The notes below the pieces were generated by a model, which searched no databases, was not told where the DNA came from, and saw only the letters and a list, made by a program, of their open reading frames with translations. Of a stretch of 64,000 nucleotides of DNA, positions 9,203 to 18,716 are shown in pieces. This stretch comes from Candidatus Butyricimonas faecavium (lineage in GTDB: Bacteria; Bacteroidota; Bacteroidia; Bacteroidales; Marinifilaceae): NCBI GenBank assembly GCA_944321125.1, contig CALUKD010000007.1, forward strand, positions 89,581 through 153,580, in the 5' to 3' direction. The number at the start of each line of letters is the position of its first letter. Within the stretch, counting starts at the first letter, position 1. A program made the translations under genes and the position numbers.

Positions 9203-10504
9203 TCACCTTGAAATTTCTATTTTAGCACGCATATTTTTGATTTTTTCTTTTCGAATGAGTGAAATAAGCTTTCTTAAATTACCCCGTTTTACAGCGACAA
9301 AAGAATGGTAATCTTTTACCTCTATTTTGCCGATATCTTCTTTTTTCAGTTTTCCTTTCTGGCATAAGAATCCGACGACATCCATTTTGTTTACTTTGTC
9401 TTTTTTACCTTTTCCAATGTAGAGGGTTGACCAGTATGGTTCTGCCGGGGCAGGATATTTACCGACAGGAGTATATGTTTCCGGGACATCAGCTAAATAA
9501 TCCGGGAGAGGAGCATCTTTTTCAAGTAAGAGGAAAGCGGTCCCGGATGCATTCATTCGTGCTGTTCTCCCGTTTCGATGTATAAAAGATTCCGTTTTTT
9601 CAGATAGGTGATAGTGAATAATATATTTTATTTCCGGAATATCTAGGCCACGGGATGCGAGGTCGGTAGAAATGAAGATGTAGGTACTTCCGTTACGGAA
9701 TTTGCACAGCACTCGTTCGCGTTCTTCTTGTTTCATGCCTCCATGAAAATACTCGTTGTTCACGTTTTTATCCCATAGGTAGTTGCTTACTTCTTCTGCT
9801 TGTTCTCGATAGTTACAAAAAATTAACGTAGGACCTTCTTCCAAGTCGCAGAGTAATTTGTAGAGTGTGGCAAGTTTATTATGATTTTCGATGTACACAC
9901 TTTTAAGGGTTAATTTGATGGGAGAAGCTCCTTCAAGAAAATTTAGCACGAGAGGAGTTCGTAGACCCGTGAATTCGGGTATCTTGACGGCTGATGTTGC
10001 AGAGGTTAAGACTCGCTTTTGTAAGTGTGGTAAGTGCGAGAAGATGGTTTCCATGTCTTCTTGAAATCCAAATTCCAGTGCTTTGTCGAATTCATCAAGG
10101 ATGATCGTGGAGATGGAGTCCGTGTCAATTGTTCCCCGGGTGATGTGGTCAAGTATTCGTCCGGGAGTCCCGATGATCAGCGTGGGTATGTATGATAGAC
10201 TACGGCTTTCCACGTTAATATCATGTCCCCCATAGCAACATACGACTTTGAAGCCACTTTTCAGAGAGCGGAATACTTGTTCTATCTGTAAGGCCAGTTC
10301 TCTTGATGGTACTAGGATAATAGCCTGTGCTTTCGTACTGTCCGGATCTAGGTTTTCCAATAAGGGTAACAGAAAGGCCAAAGTTTTGCCTGATCCGGTG
10401 GGAGAGAGCAGGATGATGTGGTCATTTTCCCGGTGGGCTTTCAGCGAGGTTTCTTGTATTTCGTTTAACGAGGATATTCCAAGGGTTTGTAGGATGGGTA
10501 ACAT
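9203..10504 (-). CDS. DEAD-box RNA helicase with DbpA-type RNA-binding domain
   Basis: A 433-residue ATP-dependent RNA helicase. Core motifs in order: Walker A SPTGSGKT, motif Ia PSRELALQ, GTPGR, motif II as DEFD (not DEAD), motif III TSAT, and the helicase C-terminal motifs STDLASRGLDIPEI and HRNGRTAR. The last 75 residues (YIGKGKKDKVNKMDVVGFLC ... AVKRGNLRKLI) fit the DbpA RNA-binding domain that recognises 23S rRNA helix 92, so a role in large-subunit assembly is likely. The DEFD variant keeps the Mg-binding D and E. It lies 73 bases downstream of the patatin gene on the same strand. Confidence 0.88.
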   Translation of the reverse strand: MLPILQTLGISSLNEIQETSLKAHRENDHIILLSPTGSGKTLAFLLPLLENLDPDSTKAQAIILVPSRELALQIEQVFRSLKSGFKVVCCYGGHDINVESRSLSYIPTLIIGTPGRILDHITRGTIDTDSISTIILDEFDKALEFGFQEDMETIFSHLPHLQKRVLTSATSAVKIPEFTGLRTPLVLNFLEGASPIKLTLKSVYIENHNKLATLYKLLCDLEEGPTLIFCNYREQAEEVSNYLWDKNVNNEYFHGGMKQEERERVLCKFRNGSTYIFISTDLASRGLDIPEIKYIIHYHLSEKTESFIHRNGRTARMNASGTAFLLLEKDAPLPDYLADVPETYTPVGKYPAPAEPYWSTLYIGKGKKDKVNKMDVVGFLCQKGKLKKEDIGKIEVKDYHSFVAVKRGNLRKLISLIRKEKIKNMRAKIEISR

Positions 10505-10577
10505 GGAATTGGTTTTAAGTGTGTGATTTATGATTTTAGACTTCCTTGTACAAGAAAAATATATTTTGAGATCAAAT

Positions 10578-11384
10578 TTATTGGTGCATTAAGCTAGTTA
10601 ATTTTTTCATGATCTTAGGGCGGGCGAATACAATTTTAGCTTGTTGGTAACCTTCCTCTACAATTTTATCAATGTTGTTGAGGTCGAACATACTGTATCG
10701 GCTGATGTGTTTGGGTATAATTACTATGTCACACAGGCGAGTGTCGATATTCATGTTTGACAGGATTCCCATGTGAAAGGACCGTTCTGCCAGGTGTACC
10801 ATGCTTTTGATTTGATTGCAGGGCTCCAGCGGGTCGATATGGACTCCTATGACTGTGTCACACAAATCCCGGATTGGCCGTACGGGCAAGTTCATAAATA
10901 CTCCTCCATCCGAATATTGCTGGTGATTAATTGTGACGGGTACGAACACGATCGGAATGGAACAGGAGGCTAGCACGCAAGGAATTACTTTTCCCGTACT
11001 GAAATGTGTGGGTATACCTAAATTCATGTTGGTGGCAGTAACGATTAGGGGAATTTGTAGTTTTTCGAATGTATCGATATGGATAAATTCGGATAACTTT
11101 TTTTCCATTCCTGCCATGTTCATGATACCGGTTTTGGAAACTAAAGGACGTGCAAAATCGAGTAGTTTTTTATTTTTAAAGAATTTAAGTCCTTCCTCAG
11201 CCGAGTGTCCAGATGCGAATATAAGCCCTGCTATTGCACCTGCACTGGTTCCCGAAATAATGTCCGGTTTGATTCCCAATTCTTGCATAGCTTTGTATAC
11301 TCCTAAATGAGCAAAACCTCTTGCTCCTCCTCCGCTTAATGCCAATCCCAATTTGTATGGTCGTTGTTGTTGGTCGTTTTCCAT
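10578..11384 (-). CDS. Patatin-like phospholipase family protein (RssA-like)
   Basis: A 268-residue serine acyl hydrolase of the patatin fold. The oxyanion-hole motif is LALSGGGARGFAHLG (from residue 14), the nucleophile elbow is GTSAG with Ser47, and the catalytic Asp159 is in SDGGVFMNLPVRP. No signal peptide is seen, so it is probably cytoplasmic, like RssA-type proteins. The lipid substrate is unknown. It may share a transcript with the helicase downstream. It is separated from gapA by that gene's terminator. Confidence 0.9.
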   Translation of the reverse strand: MENDQQQRPYKLGLALSGGGARGFAHLGVYKAMQELGIKPDIISGTSAGAIAGLIFASGHSAEEGLKFFKNKKLLDFARPLVSKTGIMNMAGMEKKLSEFIHIDTFEKLQIPLIVTATNMNLGIPTHFSTGKVIPCVLASCSIPIVFVPVTINHQQYSDGGVFMNLPVRPIRDLCDTVIGVHIDPLEPCNQIKSMVHLAERSFHMGILSNMNIDTRLCDIVIIPKHISRYSMFDLNNIDKIVEEGYQQAKIVFARPKIMKKLTSLMHQ

Positions 11385-11412
11385 GTGGTTAGTGAGTGTA
11401 TGTTTGGGAACT

Positions 11413-11437
11413 AAAAAAGGGGCGATCGCCCCTTTTT

Positions 11438-11439
<2 letters not shown>
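11413..11439 (-). terminator. Rho-independent terminator of gapA
   Basis: A perfect inverted repeat with core GGGGCGATCGCCCC flanked by A6 on one side and T7 on the other. It overlaps the last bases of the gapA stop codon. The symmetric A/T flanks mean it could stop transcription from both directions. Confidence 0.88.
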
Positions 11440-12547
<1,108 letters not shown>

Positions 12548-12582
12548 TTAGTTATACGCGAACGTTTTTTTTCTTAAAAAAG

Positions 12583-12613
12583 TTTGCGCAAACGTTTTAA
12601 ATATATATCTTTG
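12583..12613 (+). promoter_or_regulatory. Bacteroidales-type promoter of a tiny transcription unit
   Basis: TTTG at 12583-12586, 19-base spacer, TATCTTTG at 12606-12613: a full consensus match on the + strand. It points away from gapA and has only 12631-12702 to transcribe before a strong terminator. Confidence 0.75.
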
Positions 12614-12630
12614 CCCAATAATCAAAGGAA

Positions 12631-12678
12631 ATGTTTTTTGCTTTTATAAGTGTAGTAAATTTATTGTTAGTGTGTTAA
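12631..12678 (+). CDS. Putative 15-residue hydrophobic microprotein (or sRNA)
   Basis: A 16-codon ORF, MFFAFISVVNLLLVC, starts 17 bases after a full consensus promoter, is preceded by CAAAGGAA (a purine-rich possible ribosome site), and its stop codon touches the stem of a strong terminator (12677-12702). The transcript would be about 80 nt. The peptide is almost wholly hydrophobic and would be a single short membrane-inserting segment. I do not recognise it. The unit might instead act as a small RNA or as a leader, though no + strand gene follows. Coding is inferred from position, not from similarity. Confidence 0.45.
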   Translation: MFFAFISVVNLLLVC

Positions 12679-12702
12679 AAAGAGGCCATCGGCCTCTTTT
12701 TT
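12677..12702. terminator. Bidirectional terminator between tiny unit and tilS
   Basis: Stem AAAAAGAGGCC, loop ATC, stem GGCCTCTTTTT. It has T-runs on both strands, so it can end both the short + strand transcript and tilS on the - strand (tilS stops at 12714). Confidence 0.85.
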
Positions 12703-12713
12703 CTTTTCCATAA

Positions 12714-14051
12714 TTATGGAATAATTCCTTTTAATTGTTTAATAATTAGAACTCTTTTTGTGGCGGGAGATACCTTGTAGCGATCGTCTATGCGGTGACC
12801 GACTACCCAAATAATGTCCTTGCCGGATTGTAGGAGAAGACAGTCTTTTTTCTGCTTGGCACTGAATTTCTGATCTGTGAAAAAGTCACTTAATTTTTTT
12901 TTACTACGTTTCATTCCGAGAGGACAGAACCAGTCACCCCGAGACCAGTGACGTAACACGAGCGGATAGGTGATTTTGTCGAGATCAAAACAACCTGTAT
13001 TAAGGTCACGAGGAACAATGAAGGCATCATCGATATCTTGTTCTTCGAGTTGGAAGATCATGTTATCAACGTGGTATTCTCCACTGTCGGCTAAAAGAGT
13101 ACGTTCGTTTTCTTTTTCTAGAATATTGAACAGGCGCCAGTAGGTTCGACCTTTCGTGAGTAAGTATTCTTCTGCTTCAAATTGTTTCCCGGGAATGGCA
13201 TCACTACTTGCTAAAATGTCCTCGATTTGAGTAGCATTGAATCCATATGGCCGAAGTATTTCGAATAAGAGAGTGTAAGGGGCTGGGGCTGCCAGCGTTT
13301 TCTGTATATCAATGAGAATTTCCCCGTTTTCTTCGCTAATCACTTTTTCTTTTAGACGGTTGATGCCATAGCGGTAAATTTGTTCTACTTCTTTGAGAGT
13401 ATTACAGTTCTCTCGAACCGTATTGAGGAACGAGGGGTTGATGTCTTTGCAGACCGGGATGATCATGTGGCGTATTTTATTGCGCACGTAGTCGAGCGAG
13501 TTGTTAGTTGAGTCAGTACGATATCCCAATTGGTTTTGTTCAATGTAAGCGATGATTTCTTCCCGGGAACGAGACAAGAGTGGACGCAGAATACGATCTT
13601 TCACTGGACGGATACCGGTAAGTCCTTTGATTCCTGTTCCGCGACATATATTAATAAAGAGAGTTTCGGCAAGGTCATCTGCATGGTGCCCTACGACAAT
13701 GTAATCCATTTTCTTTTTTTGGCGCATTTCTTCGAACCATTCGTAGCGTAGCTCCCGTGCGGCCATTTCTATGCTAATGCCTTTTTTCTTGGCGTATTCT
13801 TGTGTGTCAAAGCGTTTCACGCTCATGGGAATACCATAGGTTTCACAGAATCGTTTTACAAATTGCTCATCCATGTTTGATTCCTTGCCCCGCAAGTTGA
13901 AGTTACAATGCAAAGCATGTAGGCGTAGGTTCAAGTATTTGAACGCATGGAGTAAAGTAATCGAATCGGCTCCCCCGCTAACGGCGATGATAAATCCCGC
14001 TTTTTGATCAATCTTGTGTTCCTTGAGGAACTGTTTTATCGTGTCCAACAT
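12714..14051 (-). CDS. tilS: tRNA(Ile)-lysidine synthase
   Basis: A 445-residue N-type ATP pyrophosphatase that converts C34 of tRNA-Ile(CAU) to lysidine, so the tRNA reads AUA. The PP-loop SGGADS is at residues 25-30, followed by the family segments LHCNFNLRGKESNMDEQFV, VGHHADDLAETLFINICRGTG and RPLLSRSREEI. The long C-terminal part (from about 230) carries the TilS substrate-binding and C-terminal domains, ending VVGHRIDDRYKV. It lies 84 bases downstream of the transglutaminase-like gene on the same strand and could be cotranscribed. Confidence 0.95.
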   Translation of the reverse strand: MLDTIKQFLKEHKIDQKAGFIIAVSGGADSITLLHAFKYLNLRLHALHCNFNLRGKESNMDEQFVKRFCETYGIPMSVKRFDTQEYAKKKGISIEMAARELRYEWFEEMRQKKKMDYIVVGHHADDLAETLFINICRGTGIKGLTGIRPVKDRILRPLLSRSREEIIAYIEQNQLGYRTDSTNNSLDYVRNKIRHMIIPVCKDINPSFLNTVRENCNTLKEVEQIYRYGINRLKEKVISEENGEILIDIQKTLAAPAPYTLLFEILRPYGFNATQIEDILASSDAIPGKQFEAEEYLLTKGRTYWRLFNILEKENERTLLADSGEYHVDNMIFQLEEQDIDDAFIVPRDLNTGCFDLDKITYPLVLRHWSRGDWFCPLGMKRSKKKLSDFFTDQKFSAKQKKDCLLLQSGKDIIWVVGHRIDDRYKVSPATKRVLIIKQLKGIIP

Positions 14052-14135
14052 AACCTTGTTCTTTTATGAATAGCCTAAATTAGCGATTTTTCTTGAAAGA
14101 AAAGGGGAAATTAAGAATAAAAGTGCGGATTTATT

Positions 14136-15968
14136 TTACCAGAAGCGTTGCTTCCCATTTTGAATTGTGAATATACGCTCTTCTTTACCTGCCGTGTGAT
14201 TGCGTAACCAGTAAATAGCATTTGAAGGAACATTTTCAAACTCAATAGAATAGTCTGTGGCAATTTTACAACCAAGGGATTGCCAACCATTGAGGTCGAA
14301 ATAGAAAAGTTCATATTCGTTACCGGGGTATATGCCATTAGCATCGTTGCGGGGTAGATAAATCATTTCCGATATACAGACGGGATGGCCGAAATCCACG
14401 ATGAGTTGGTGGGATACTCTGCCGTGGGAAAGTGGGTCATTGTCGAAAAGATTAGCGAGATGAGCGCCCTTGCCTTCAGGATCTATGATTGTTCCGGTTA
14501 GAGTATGGCCCTGATTGTTCTTAAATTTCCATTCGGCAAGTTCCACGATCTTCGAGTGGTTAAATCGCCAATAACGGTATTTTTGCGTGGTGTCAACCGG
14601 AACAATGACGGGGTACATATTGGGATTACGGGTGATATCGTGGATGTGTGTAGCGTTCTGAAACGATGGGTCGTTCGAAGCTTGGAATGCCGCCCCGATA
14701 AGAGCATTGCCGTGGTACACCTTATTGTGATGCAAGGGGTATTTACGAGAGAGAATGAGAGTCTTGCGTTGTGTCGTATCAGGACGTAGTATGACGGTTG
14801 TTCCGTTGGCTCGCAGGATAAAAGGATAGGCTAAGTTACGTTGGTATTCTTTTTCGAAGTAGACCGGAAAATATACAATCTCGGGTCCCATGGAATGAAA
14901 GCTGTATTTGCCTTGTTGCACTTTGCTCCAATCGACAATTTGAAGTTCCCGACTATTGAATATGGCGAGATAGGCGTGACGAGCCTGTACGGGGACGGAG
15001 GCTGCGATGGTGACATCCGAAGTGTGTAGATATTTATCGGTGACATCCCGGTTGAAAGGATTGGTGAAGAATGGGGGAATGTATTCGTCTTTTTCAGGGA
15101 TGGGGATAGGGTTGACCGAGTACGTGCGGCGATACACTTTCGGGGCGTTTTTTATTTCGATTTGTCCGGAGAGAATGTCTTTGTTTTTGGTGTCAATGAT
15201 AACTGCCCATTCGTGGAAACCGTTCATGTCGGCCCAGTAGGGTACGTGATCTATGGCTGCGGGAATACCTGCCATACGATATGCCAGTAATTGGAGTTGG
15301 CTGGAGAAAACGCATTCTTTGGTCGAGATGGGAATTCCCGCCAGATTGTCATTTCCTGAATCAAGGCCTAAAGCATGACCGTAGACGATCTGTGCCATAT
15401 TGTAAGGGGAGTATTTTTGATTATCAAAGTACAAACTAGCCTCTTGTAGACGATTTTTTAATCGGGAATCAATGGAATCCCGCCAATAGTCGAGGGGTTC
15501 GTTACCTATCCGGTAGGGTAGCAGGTATTCGAGGAAATCATCGAAAGCGAGGTCTTCTAACCAAGGACTAGTGGCCCATAACTGGAAAGTTTGGTCAATT
15601 TGATGAATGAGATAGTCAGCTTTCACTTGTTCGATGTCTGGTTCCACTCGAAGTTGTTGGCGAGAACGAGGATAGCGGAAAGGTTGCATGAGAATGACTT
15701 TTTTCATCAAATAGGGTGTTTTCGTGCTGTCAATGATCCGTTGGAGTTGTTGGAGGTAAGGACCATCGAGAGAGTAGTGGCCCGGCATGTTCTCTATAAG
15801 AAAAATGGCTGCTTCCCGTTTTAGGCTGTCATCGGAATAGTGTTCCAGCACTTTTTGGAGTTCCGATCCATTGTCGCCGGCGAGTTGCAGGGCTTGATCG
15901 AGTCGAGAGGTTGCTTCCCGGCAGGAGTGCAGGAAGACCACTAGAGATAGGTAAAGAATAAGGCGCAC
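14136..15968 (-). CDS. Transglutaminase-like lipoprotein with C-terminal discoidin-like region
   Basis: A 610-residue predicted lipoprotein (LVVFLHSC, Cys16). The central part resembles a transglutaminase/peptidase core: Cys219 in KECVFSSQ, then LAYRMAGIPAAIDHVPYW, His252 in FHEWAVIIDT and Asp259. The C-terminal 150 residues (AEWKFKNNQG, LFDNDPLSHGRVSHQLIVDF, EYELFYFD) look like an F5/8-type or discoidin-like carbohydrate-binding domain. Together these suggest an envelope peptidase or crosslinking enzyme tethered to a surface ligand; the substrate is unknown. A CAAATGTA box upstream (16003-16010) could be its promoter. Confidence 0.6.
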   Translation of the reverse strand: MRLILYLSLVVFLHSCREATSRLDQALQLAGDNGSELQKVLEHYSDDSLKREAAIFLIENMPGHYSLDGPYLQQLQRIIDSTKTPYLMKKVILMQPFRYPRSRQQLRVEPDIEQVKADYLIHQIDQTFQLWATSPWLEDLAFDDFLEYLLPYRIGNEPLDYWRDSIDSRLKNRLQEASLYFDNQKYSPYNMAQIVYGHALGLDSGNDNLAGIPISTKECVFSSQLQLLAYRMAGIPAAIDHVPYWADMNGFHEWAVIIDTKNKDILSGQIEIKNAPKVYRRTYSVNPIPIPEKDEYIPPFFTNPFNRDVTDKYLHTSDVTIAASVPVQARHAYLAIFNSRELQIVDWSKVQQGKYSFHSMGPEIVYFPVYFEKEYQRNLAYPFILRANGTTVILRPDTTQRKTLILSRKYPLHHNKVYHGNALIGAAFQASNDPSFQNATHIHDITRNPNMYPVIVPVDTTQKYRYWRFNHSKIVELAEWKFKNNQGHTLTGTIIDPEGKGAHLANLFDNDPLSHGRVSHQLIVDFGHPVCISEMIYLPRNDANGIYPGNEYELFYFDLNGWQSLGCKIATDYSIEFENVPSNAIYWLRNHTAGKEERIFTIQNGKQRFW

Positions 15969-16002
15969 GGTCTATTTTTGTTTGCTGGTTAATATCATAA
16001 TG

Positions 16003-16055
16003 CAAATGTATTTAATTTATTCAAGAATGAATATTGAAAATATTATTTATCTTTG
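16003..16055. promoter_or_regulatory. Divergent -7 boxes for the transglutaminase-like gene and tlpA
   Basis: On the - strand TACATTTG (complement of 16003-16010) lies 35 bases before the start at 15968. On the + strand TATCTTTG (16048-16055) lies 26 bases before ATG 16081. Neither has a clear -33 box. Confidence 0.5.
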
Positions 16056-16080
16056 TTGAGAACCAAATAAAGAAAAGGTT

Positions 16081-16593
16081 ATGAAAAGGGTATTTATTTT
16101 TGTAGTTTTCTTATTTATGCTAGGAGGCTTAACTCGGGTTAATGCCCAAGAAAAGGAAACTTTGGTGAAAGTCGGGGATGATGTTCCCGAATTTGTCGTG
16201 GAGATGTTTGACGGACAAAAAATCGATATTAAAGATTTGAAAGGGAAAATCGTGTTAATTAATTTCTGGGCCACGTGGTGTCCTCCGTGTCAAGAGGAAT
16301 TGAAGCGGGTACAGAAAGAGATCATCGACCGTTTTAAAGGAAAAGATTTCGTGTTTTTGGCAATTTCCCGCGAGGAAACCAAAGAACAGGTGAAAAAATT
16401 CCGGGAGAGAAATGGTTACACTTTTCCAATGGGACTTGATCCGGAACGTAAGATTTATTCCAAGTTTGCCACGGCATCAATCCCTAGAAATTTTATTGTT
16501 GATAAAAAAGGAAAGATTGTGGAAATTGAAATAGGTTATACCAAAGAGTCTTTTACCAAGATGATTGAGAAATTGGAAAAGTTGCTGAAATAA
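16081..16593 (+). CDS. TlpA-like thioredoxin-family protein
   Basis: A 170-residue exported thiol-disulfide oxidoreductase. The signal peptide runs to about residue 22 (ending VNAQ), then a single AhpC/TlpA thioredoxin domain with NFWATWCPPCQEEL (Cys67, Cys70), and the cis-proline region ASIPRNFIVDKKG. It probably reduces disulfides in the envelope, for example in cytochrome c maturation or protein repair. It has its own promoter box and a hairpin downstream, so it appears separate from the SusCD locus that follows. Confidence 0.9.
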   Translation: MKRVFIFVVFLFMLGGLTRVNAQEKETLVKVGDDVPEFVVEMFDGQKIDIKDLKGKIVLINFWATWCPPCQEELKRVQKEIIDRFKGKDFVFLAISREETKEQVKKFRERNGYTFPMGLDPERKIYSKFATASIPRNFIVDKKGKIVEIEIGYTKESFTKMIEKLEKLLK

Positions 16594-16621
16594 TATTTGC
16601 TTGCTTGTTTTTATTGTAAAA

Positions 16622-16659
16622 CCCCGGGATAATCGTTTAGATATGGTATTGTCCCGGGG
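16622..16659 (+). terminator. Hairpin after tlpA
   Basis: A 12-bp stem (CCCCGGGATAAT with ATTGTCCCGGGG, one G-U pair) with a 14-base loop, 28 bases after the tlpA stop. There is no good T-run on the + strand, so termination is likely but not certain. Confidence 0.5.
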
Positions 16660-16774
16660 GTTGTTATGGTATGTCGCAAGCATAAGGTAAGTGACGGTAT
16701 TAATAAATAGAATGCTTTAAAGGAAGATTGGAATTCTTTAGGAGAGAATATGGTGTATTTTTCGTTAAATATAA

Positions 16775-16782
16775 TATCTTTG
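16775..16782 (+). promoter_or_regulatory. Putative -7 box of the first ECF sigma gene
   Basis: TATCTTTG matches TAnnTTTG and lies 40 bases before ATG 16823. This supports translation starting at 16823, in the frame that is later broken. Confidence 0.5.
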
Positions 16783-16822
16783 CCTTTGGTTATGAATAAA
16801 GGATCGATTATTGGTATCAAGA

Positions 16823-17399
16823 ATGCAGAATGTTGAGAAGATAAATATACGGAAACAGGAGGTGTTTGATAGCTATTTTCGGCGTTATTATCAGATACTG
16901 TTATTTTGCGTGTCATTATCTGAAGGAGCAGGATGAAGCGGAAGATGTGGTTCAAGACGTGTTTATGAAACTATTGAACGGGGAAGAGTGTTTTGATAGC
17001 GAAAATCATTTGAAACATTATCTTTATAAGGCTGTTCGTAATAGTTGCCTAAATCAAATAAAAATGACCGGTATTCGTTCTGATATATTGGGATCTATAC
17101 AAAAAAATGCGGAGGAAGATGAGAATAATTTTTTTGTGAATGTCGTACGGGCTGAAATCTACCAAGAGATCATGGAAGCTATACAGGAGTTACCAACGGA
17201 ATGTGGGCGAATTTTTAAATTGGCTTACGTGGAGGGTTTCAGTAATGATGAGATTGCGACACAACTTTCAATTAGTGTGAATACTGTGAAAGCCCAAAAA
17301 AATAAAGCGAAAATCCAACTACGAGAAAAATTGAAAGGATTATATCCGGTAATGTTGTTATTACTAAGTAATTATTGGGAGTATTATCTTTTTTTATAA
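16823..17399 (+). pseudogene. ECF RNA polymerase sigma factor, frameshifted
   Basis: The N-terminal piece starts at ATG 16823 and reads a typical ECF region 2 opening (EVFDSYFRRYYQILLF), but this frame stops at 16936. The rest of the sigma factor (ACHYLKEQDEAEDVVQDVF, region 4 with LAYVEGFSNDEIATQLSISV) is in the next frame. Removing one T from the T4 run at 16904-16907 joins them into one 191-residue protein, the usual size, so the gene carries a +1 insertion. A TTG at 16866 could start a product of 177 residues lacking the first helix, but that is weak. It sits just before the FecR and SusCD genes it would control. Sequencing error remains possible. Confidence 0.75.
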
Positions 17400-17465
17400 A
17401 AAAGTTGTCTTTTGCGTAATCCTTTTATTCAAGTTATTTGTAATAGGGGAAATTTTACGAAAGAG

Positions 17466-18629
17466 ATGAAAAATCCATTTGAATTTGCAAAAGAGTTATT
17501 ACAGTATAACCGGGGGGAACTTTCCGATGTGAAGAAGGAAAGTGTGGAAGAGATGTTGTCTAAAGTGAAAAGATTAGATAGGCTAGCGGGAGAATTAAAG
17601 GATAAAAAACATGTTGAGAATGAGTTACGTGTGATAGAAAGCTTCGATGTGGAGAAGGCTTTGGTACGGTTGAAAAAAAGACAACGTGGAAAGAAACGTT
17701 TGTTTTTACCTTGGGTAGCAGCAGCATCGGTTGTGGTAATTGTGGGTATTTCTGTATTTTTGTCGATGAACCGGGAAGTGGAGGTGGTGAATTTATCCAT
17801 GGAGGAAAAAATAGAGCCAGGTAAAGCAATGGTTACATTGGAGATGGCTTCCGGGCTAAAGTATCGATTAGACACCTTGTCTTCAATAGTGCGTAATAAT
17901 CGGGTAAATGTTGCTTTTGATAATAATAGAGGGGTTCTGAAAGTAAAGGAACAAGATTCTACGGATCATCTATTGCAAGAAGTGGGATGTAATACGATAA
18001 ACGTTCCGTATAGAGGAACTTATACCGTGGAATTATGTGATGGTACAAAAGTATACTTGAATTCAGGAACAAAGTTGGAGTTCCCCTCCCGGTTTGACGG
18101 GGACATGCGTAGCGTAAGTTTGAAAGGGGAAGCTTATTTTGAAGTTGCTCGGAATGAAAGTAAGCCATTTGTCGTAGAGGTGGATGAAATGAAAGTAAAA
18201 GTTCTGGGGACGGCTTTTAACGTTAAGTCGTATGTTGATGAACCGGGTGTTTATACAACATTGGTTCAGGGAAGCGTCGCAATTCTTCGGGATGGGCAAC
18301 CGGAGAAGAAAATTGAGCCGGGAGAGCAGGCTTATTATAATAAGGGTGTAGGGACGTTGAGTATTTCCCGAGTGGACGTGAACGAGTTTACGGCTTGGAA
18401 AGATGGTTTATTTTATTTTAAGGATATTGCTTTGGAAGAAATTTTGCGTATTGTGGCAAGATGGTATGATCTTGAAATATTTTACATGAATCAAGGAGTG
18501 AAGAGTGTGGTGTATAGTGGAAAAATGCCAATGTATTCTTCTGTGGAGAATGTGTTGCGAAAGTTTGAAATGTCTGGTGATGTACGTTTTGAATTAAAAG
18601 GTAGAACATTAACTGTTTTTGATAAATAA
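17466..18629 (+). CDS. FecR family anti-sigma factor
   Basis: A 387-residue inner-membrane signal transducer; ATG 17466 is preferred to TTG 17412. A cytoplasmic N-terminal region (about 1-79) that would bind the sigma factor is followed by one transmembrane helix (about 80-100). Next is the periplasmic FecR domain (PYRGTYTVELCDGTKVYLNS, LKGEAYFEVA, VKVLGTAFNVKSY) and a C-terminal DUF4974-type secretin/TonB-like domain (IALEEILRIVARWYDLEI). In such systems it senses the STN domain of the cognate SusC. It appears intact although its sigma gene is not. Confidence 0.92.
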   Translation: MKNPFEFAKELLQYNRGELSDVKKESVEEMLSKVKRLDRLAGELKDKKHVENELRVIESFDVEKALVRLKKRQRGKKRLFLPWVAAASVVVIVGISVFLSMNREVEVVNLSMEEKIEPGKAMVTLEMASGLKYRLDTLSSIVRNNRVNVAFDNNRGVLKVKEQDSTDHLLQEVGCNTINVPYRGTYTVELCDGTKVYLNSGTKLEFPSRFDGDMRSVSLKGEAYFEVARNESKPFVVEVDEMKVKVLGTAFNVKSYVDEPGVYTTLVQGSVAILRDGQPEKKIEPGEQAYYNKGVGTLSISRVDVNEFTAWKDGLFYFKDIALEEILRIVARWYDLEIFYMNQGVKSVVYSGKMPMYSSVENVLRKFEMSGDVRFELKGRTLTVFDK

Positions 18630-18631
18630 TA

Positions 18632-18681
18632 AAACGGGATTGGGCAATCCCGTTTATGTACCCGCTCGTAGGGCAACGAGC
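18632..18681 (+). promoter_or_regulatory. Twin hairpins between FecR and SusC, locus 1
   Basis: Hairpin A (18632-18655): AAACGGGATTG pairs with CAATCCCGTTT, followed by ATG-rich sequence. Hairpin B (18664-18681): GCTCGT / ACGAGC around AGGGCA. They fill the spacer before SusC. The second SusCD locus has an equivalent pair at 37691-37743. They may attenuate or process the transcript between regulator and transporter. Confidence 0.6.
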
Positions 18682-18716
18682 AGAATAAATGTTTAATTTA
18701 ATTGAATTACAAATCT

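Noticed and set aside
16901..16936. Programmed +1 frameshifting in the sigma gene
   Set aside because: There is no slippery codon/stop arrangement at the T4 run; the upstream frame stops 27 bases later. A plain insertion or read error is simpler, though not excluded.
16866..17399. Sigma factor starting at TTG 16866 as an intact gene
   Set aside because: The AGGAGG upstream is only 3 bases from TTG, and the 16823 frame encodes the expected missing helix; a frameshift explains the data better.
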